Assembly (NCBI GenBank): GCA_903873095.1
Contig: CAIQMU010000037.1
Location: 1-5,368 of the forward strand
Source of the DNA: an uncultured bacterium
GTDB lineage: Bacteria > Patescibacteriota > Minisyncoccia > Phycocordibacterales > UBA1006
DNA length: 5,368 nt
Reading direction: 5' to 3'
Positions 4,411-5,368 of the stretch are shown piece after piece. How positions within the stretch are numbered: the first letter of the stretch is position 1; each line of letters opens with the position of its first letter. The translations under genes were made by a program, and so were the position numbers. The notes beneath the pieces are model-generated. The model was given only the letters and a program-made list of their open reading frames with translations, was not told the DNA's origin and searched no databases.

Positions 4411-5016
4411 ATGAAACAAGTAATCACTTTGGTAATCATTACAACCATGTTCGCATTCGCGAAAAATCTGCATGCGCAGAACGTCGGTATTGGCACAAAT
4501 AACCCAAGATCAAAACTTGAAGTTAATGGAACGTGTAGGATTGATACAATTAAAACATCTATTACATCTAAAAAGGTGCTAGTTCAAGATTCTGCAACGG
4601 GAAATATTGGCTATATTCCGATTGACAGTTTTAAATCATCATCTGGTTCAGGTACAACACTGCCGACTGTTTATTATGCTGAAAATGACTCTGTTACAAG
4701 TACAACCTCAGGAACTCCTATTACCCGAATCACATTAACCCTTCAACCAGGAACGTATTTAATTTCTGGTTGGACTGAAACATATAATGATACCTATAAT
4801 GGGGGTAGTAATTCATGTCTTGTGGATGACCTTGGTCACACTATTGGTCACGGAACTCCTTGGTCAACATTTCATCAGTGGGGTACGTGGTGTATTAGTA
4901 AAAAAATAACTATTACAGTTGCAACAACGTATTATTTACAATGGTATTCTTACGATCCACCGAGCTCAACTTGTTTTGTTAGAAATGCGCGAATAGTAGC
5001 TCTTCGTTGTCAATAA
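4411..5016 (+). CDS. Secreted adhesin-like protein: Bacteroidota-style stalk plus jelly-roll-like domain
   Basis: The 201-residue product has a signal peptide (residues 1-22, MKQVITL... to NLHA, cleavage before QN). Residues 23-73 read VGIGTNNPRSKLEVNG, then Asp-Thr-Ile repeats and a LVQDSATGNIGYIPIDSF strand. This is the 'GIGTxxPxxKLxVxG' stalk style common in secreted Bacteroidota proteins and near phage tail-fibre trimerisation regions. After a Ser/Gly hinge (76-82), residues 86-201 form a beta-rich domain (ITLTLQPGTYLISGW ... CFVRNARIVALRC) that resembles a C1q/TNF-like jelly roll. Five cysteines (42, 136, 161, 188, 200) could form disulfides. The likely role is surface attachment or ligand binding; the family call is from pattern memory only. 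Gln codons are mostly CAA (5 of 7), unlike the surface-layer gene. It has its own terminator. Transfer from a Bacteroidota host is a possibility. Confidence 0.7.
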   Translation: MKQVITLVIITTMFAFAKNLHAQNVGIGTNNPRSKLEVNGTCRIDTIKTSITSKKVLVQDSATGNIGYIPIDSFKSSSGSGTTLPTVYYAENDSVTSTTSGTPITRITLTLQPGTYLISGWTETYNDTYNGGSNSCLVDDLGHTIGHGTPWSTFHQWGTWCISKKITITVATTYYLQWYSYDPPSSTCFVRNARIVALRCQ

Positions 5017-5025
5017 TAATCACAT

Positions 5026-5053
5026 AAAAGCAGGCCAGGCCTGCTTTTTGTTT
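5026..5053 (+). terminator. Intrinsic terminator after the secreted protein gene
   Basis: AAAAGCAGGC (5026-5035) pairs with GCCTGCTTTT (5039-5048) over a CAG loop, followed by T, G and TTTT. The perfect 10-bp stem begins 9 bases after the stop codon at 5016. It closes this transcription unit before the next promoter. Confidence 0.9.
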
Positions 5054-5062
5054 TAAAAAGTG

Positions 5063-5090
5063 TGGAAAACTTTTCAAAAATCTGTATAAT
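5063..5090 (+). promoter_or_regulatory. Promoter of the membrane protein gene, likely giving a leaderless mRNA
   Basis: A perfect TATAAT (5085-5090) is preceded at 16 bp by TGGAAA (5063-5068, 4 of 6 to the -35 consensus). Transcription would start about 7 bases after the -10, at 5097-5099, which is on or next to the ATG at 5099. There is therefore no room for a ribosome-binding site. Confidence 0.5.
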
Positions 5091-5098
5091 TTACTAAT

Positions 5099-5368
5099 AT
5101 GTCATCAAAACACAATGTTTCTAAGGGGGGCAGTGCAACAGAGTCATTTCTTGCCAAGATATTAGGATTTGGAACACTTGTCATTTTTGCAGTATTACCA
5201 TTGTTATATTTTTCAGGCCGTATTGCAGCATCAGTCACATCTAAAGAATATTTTTTCATTGGTCTAGTTGATGTATTGATTGGTGTTTGGGCGTGGCTTC
5301 AAATTATTGATGTTCGCTACCGACTAACACGAAAAAACTTTTTCTTGTTGGATATTGTATTTGCATTC
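5099..5368 (+). CDS. N-terminal part of a multi-spanning membrane protein, probably O-antigen ligase/polymerase family (runs off the end)
   Basis: The first 90 residues are visible. A polar N-terminus (1-15, with Lys, Ser and Gly) is followed by a membrane segment at about 17-39 (AKILGFGTLVIFAVLPLLYF), a second at about 52-70 (FFIGLVDVLIGVWAWLQII), a basic loop DVRYRLTRKN, and a third starting at FFLLDIVFAF. The order helix - 'S/T-K-E-Y-F-F' - helix with Trp - 'D-x-R-Y-R' - helix matches the N-terminus of the O-antigen ligase-like (Wzy_C) proteins I recall from Parcubacteria, which polymerise or attach surface glycans. The catalytic loop region is outside the window, so the call is tentative. 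ATG 5099 is the first start after the terminator and sits directly behind the promoter at 5063-5090. Confidence 0.6.
   Translation, partial: MSSKHNVSKGGSATESFLAKILGFGTLVIFAVLPLLYFSGRIAASVTSKEYFFIGLVDVLIGVWAWLQIIDVRYRLTRKNFFLLDIVFAF

Noticed and set aside
5074..5259. 61-codon frame on the - strand
   Set aside because: It lies opposite the promoter and the start of the membrane protein and has no recognisable feature.

Overview
The window reads as a chromosomal segment from a Candidate Phyla Radiation bacterium (Patescibacteria, probably of Parcubacteria type). This rests on the secreted protein with a peptidoglycan-binding domain, a Thr-rich linker and a large beta-rich region, on the start of a membrane protein that looks like the O-antigen ligases of these bacteria, on AT-rich DNA, on a lack of recognisable Shine-Dalgarno sequences, and on G/C-rich hairpin repeats between genes. 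All four complete genes whose stop codon is visible end in TAA. The phylum call is inference from protein style; no search was possible.

Bases 1-1034 hold one gene (86-982) for a helical protein with a C-terminal winged helix, inside a dense array of the short motif AAACGACA. I count 16 copies: 14 on the + strand and 2 on the - strand. One inverted pair lies over the likely promoter, a 33-bp-period array spans the start of the gene, a second array lies inside the gene and encodes the linker before the winged helix, and a perfect 14-bp inverted pair follows the stop. I found no copy in the remaining 4.3 kb. The motif is read in all three codon frames, so the DNA sequence rather than the peptide appears to be under selection. 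This is the strongest candidate for an undescribed system: a self-contained DNA-binding protein and target-site unit.

Bases 1035-1684 hold no convincing gene. They contain a three-hairpin dispersed-type repeat (1044-1130), a TTGACA/TGTCAA palindrome, a good sigma70-type promoter (1248-1276) and a roughly 400-nt leader with several hairpins, including a stem of about 22 bp and a 24-bp perfect palindrome that ends on the start codon of the next gene.

Bases 1685-3707 hold the 654-residue surface-layer-type protein and its strong intrinsic terminator. Its codon use (26 of 27 Gln codons CAG, against mostly CAA around it) suggests very high expression. Bases 3754-4314 hold a HicB-HicA toxin-antitoxin pair, antitoxin first, with a short HicB that has no separate DNA-binding domain. 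Bases 4364-5053 hold a secreted protein whose N-terminal half looks like Bacteroidota stalk proteins and whose C-terminal half looks like a C1q/TNF-type jelly roll, with its own terminator. At 5099 a multi-spanning membrane protein, probably O-antigen ligase/polymerase family, begins and runs off the end; its promoter is so close to the ATG that the mRNA may be leaderless.

Most genes appear to be separate transcription units; only hicB-hicA is a clear operon. The shared theme of the right-hand part is the cell surface (S-layer, secreted adhesin-like protein, glycan polymerisation), interrupted by a toxin-antitoxin module.
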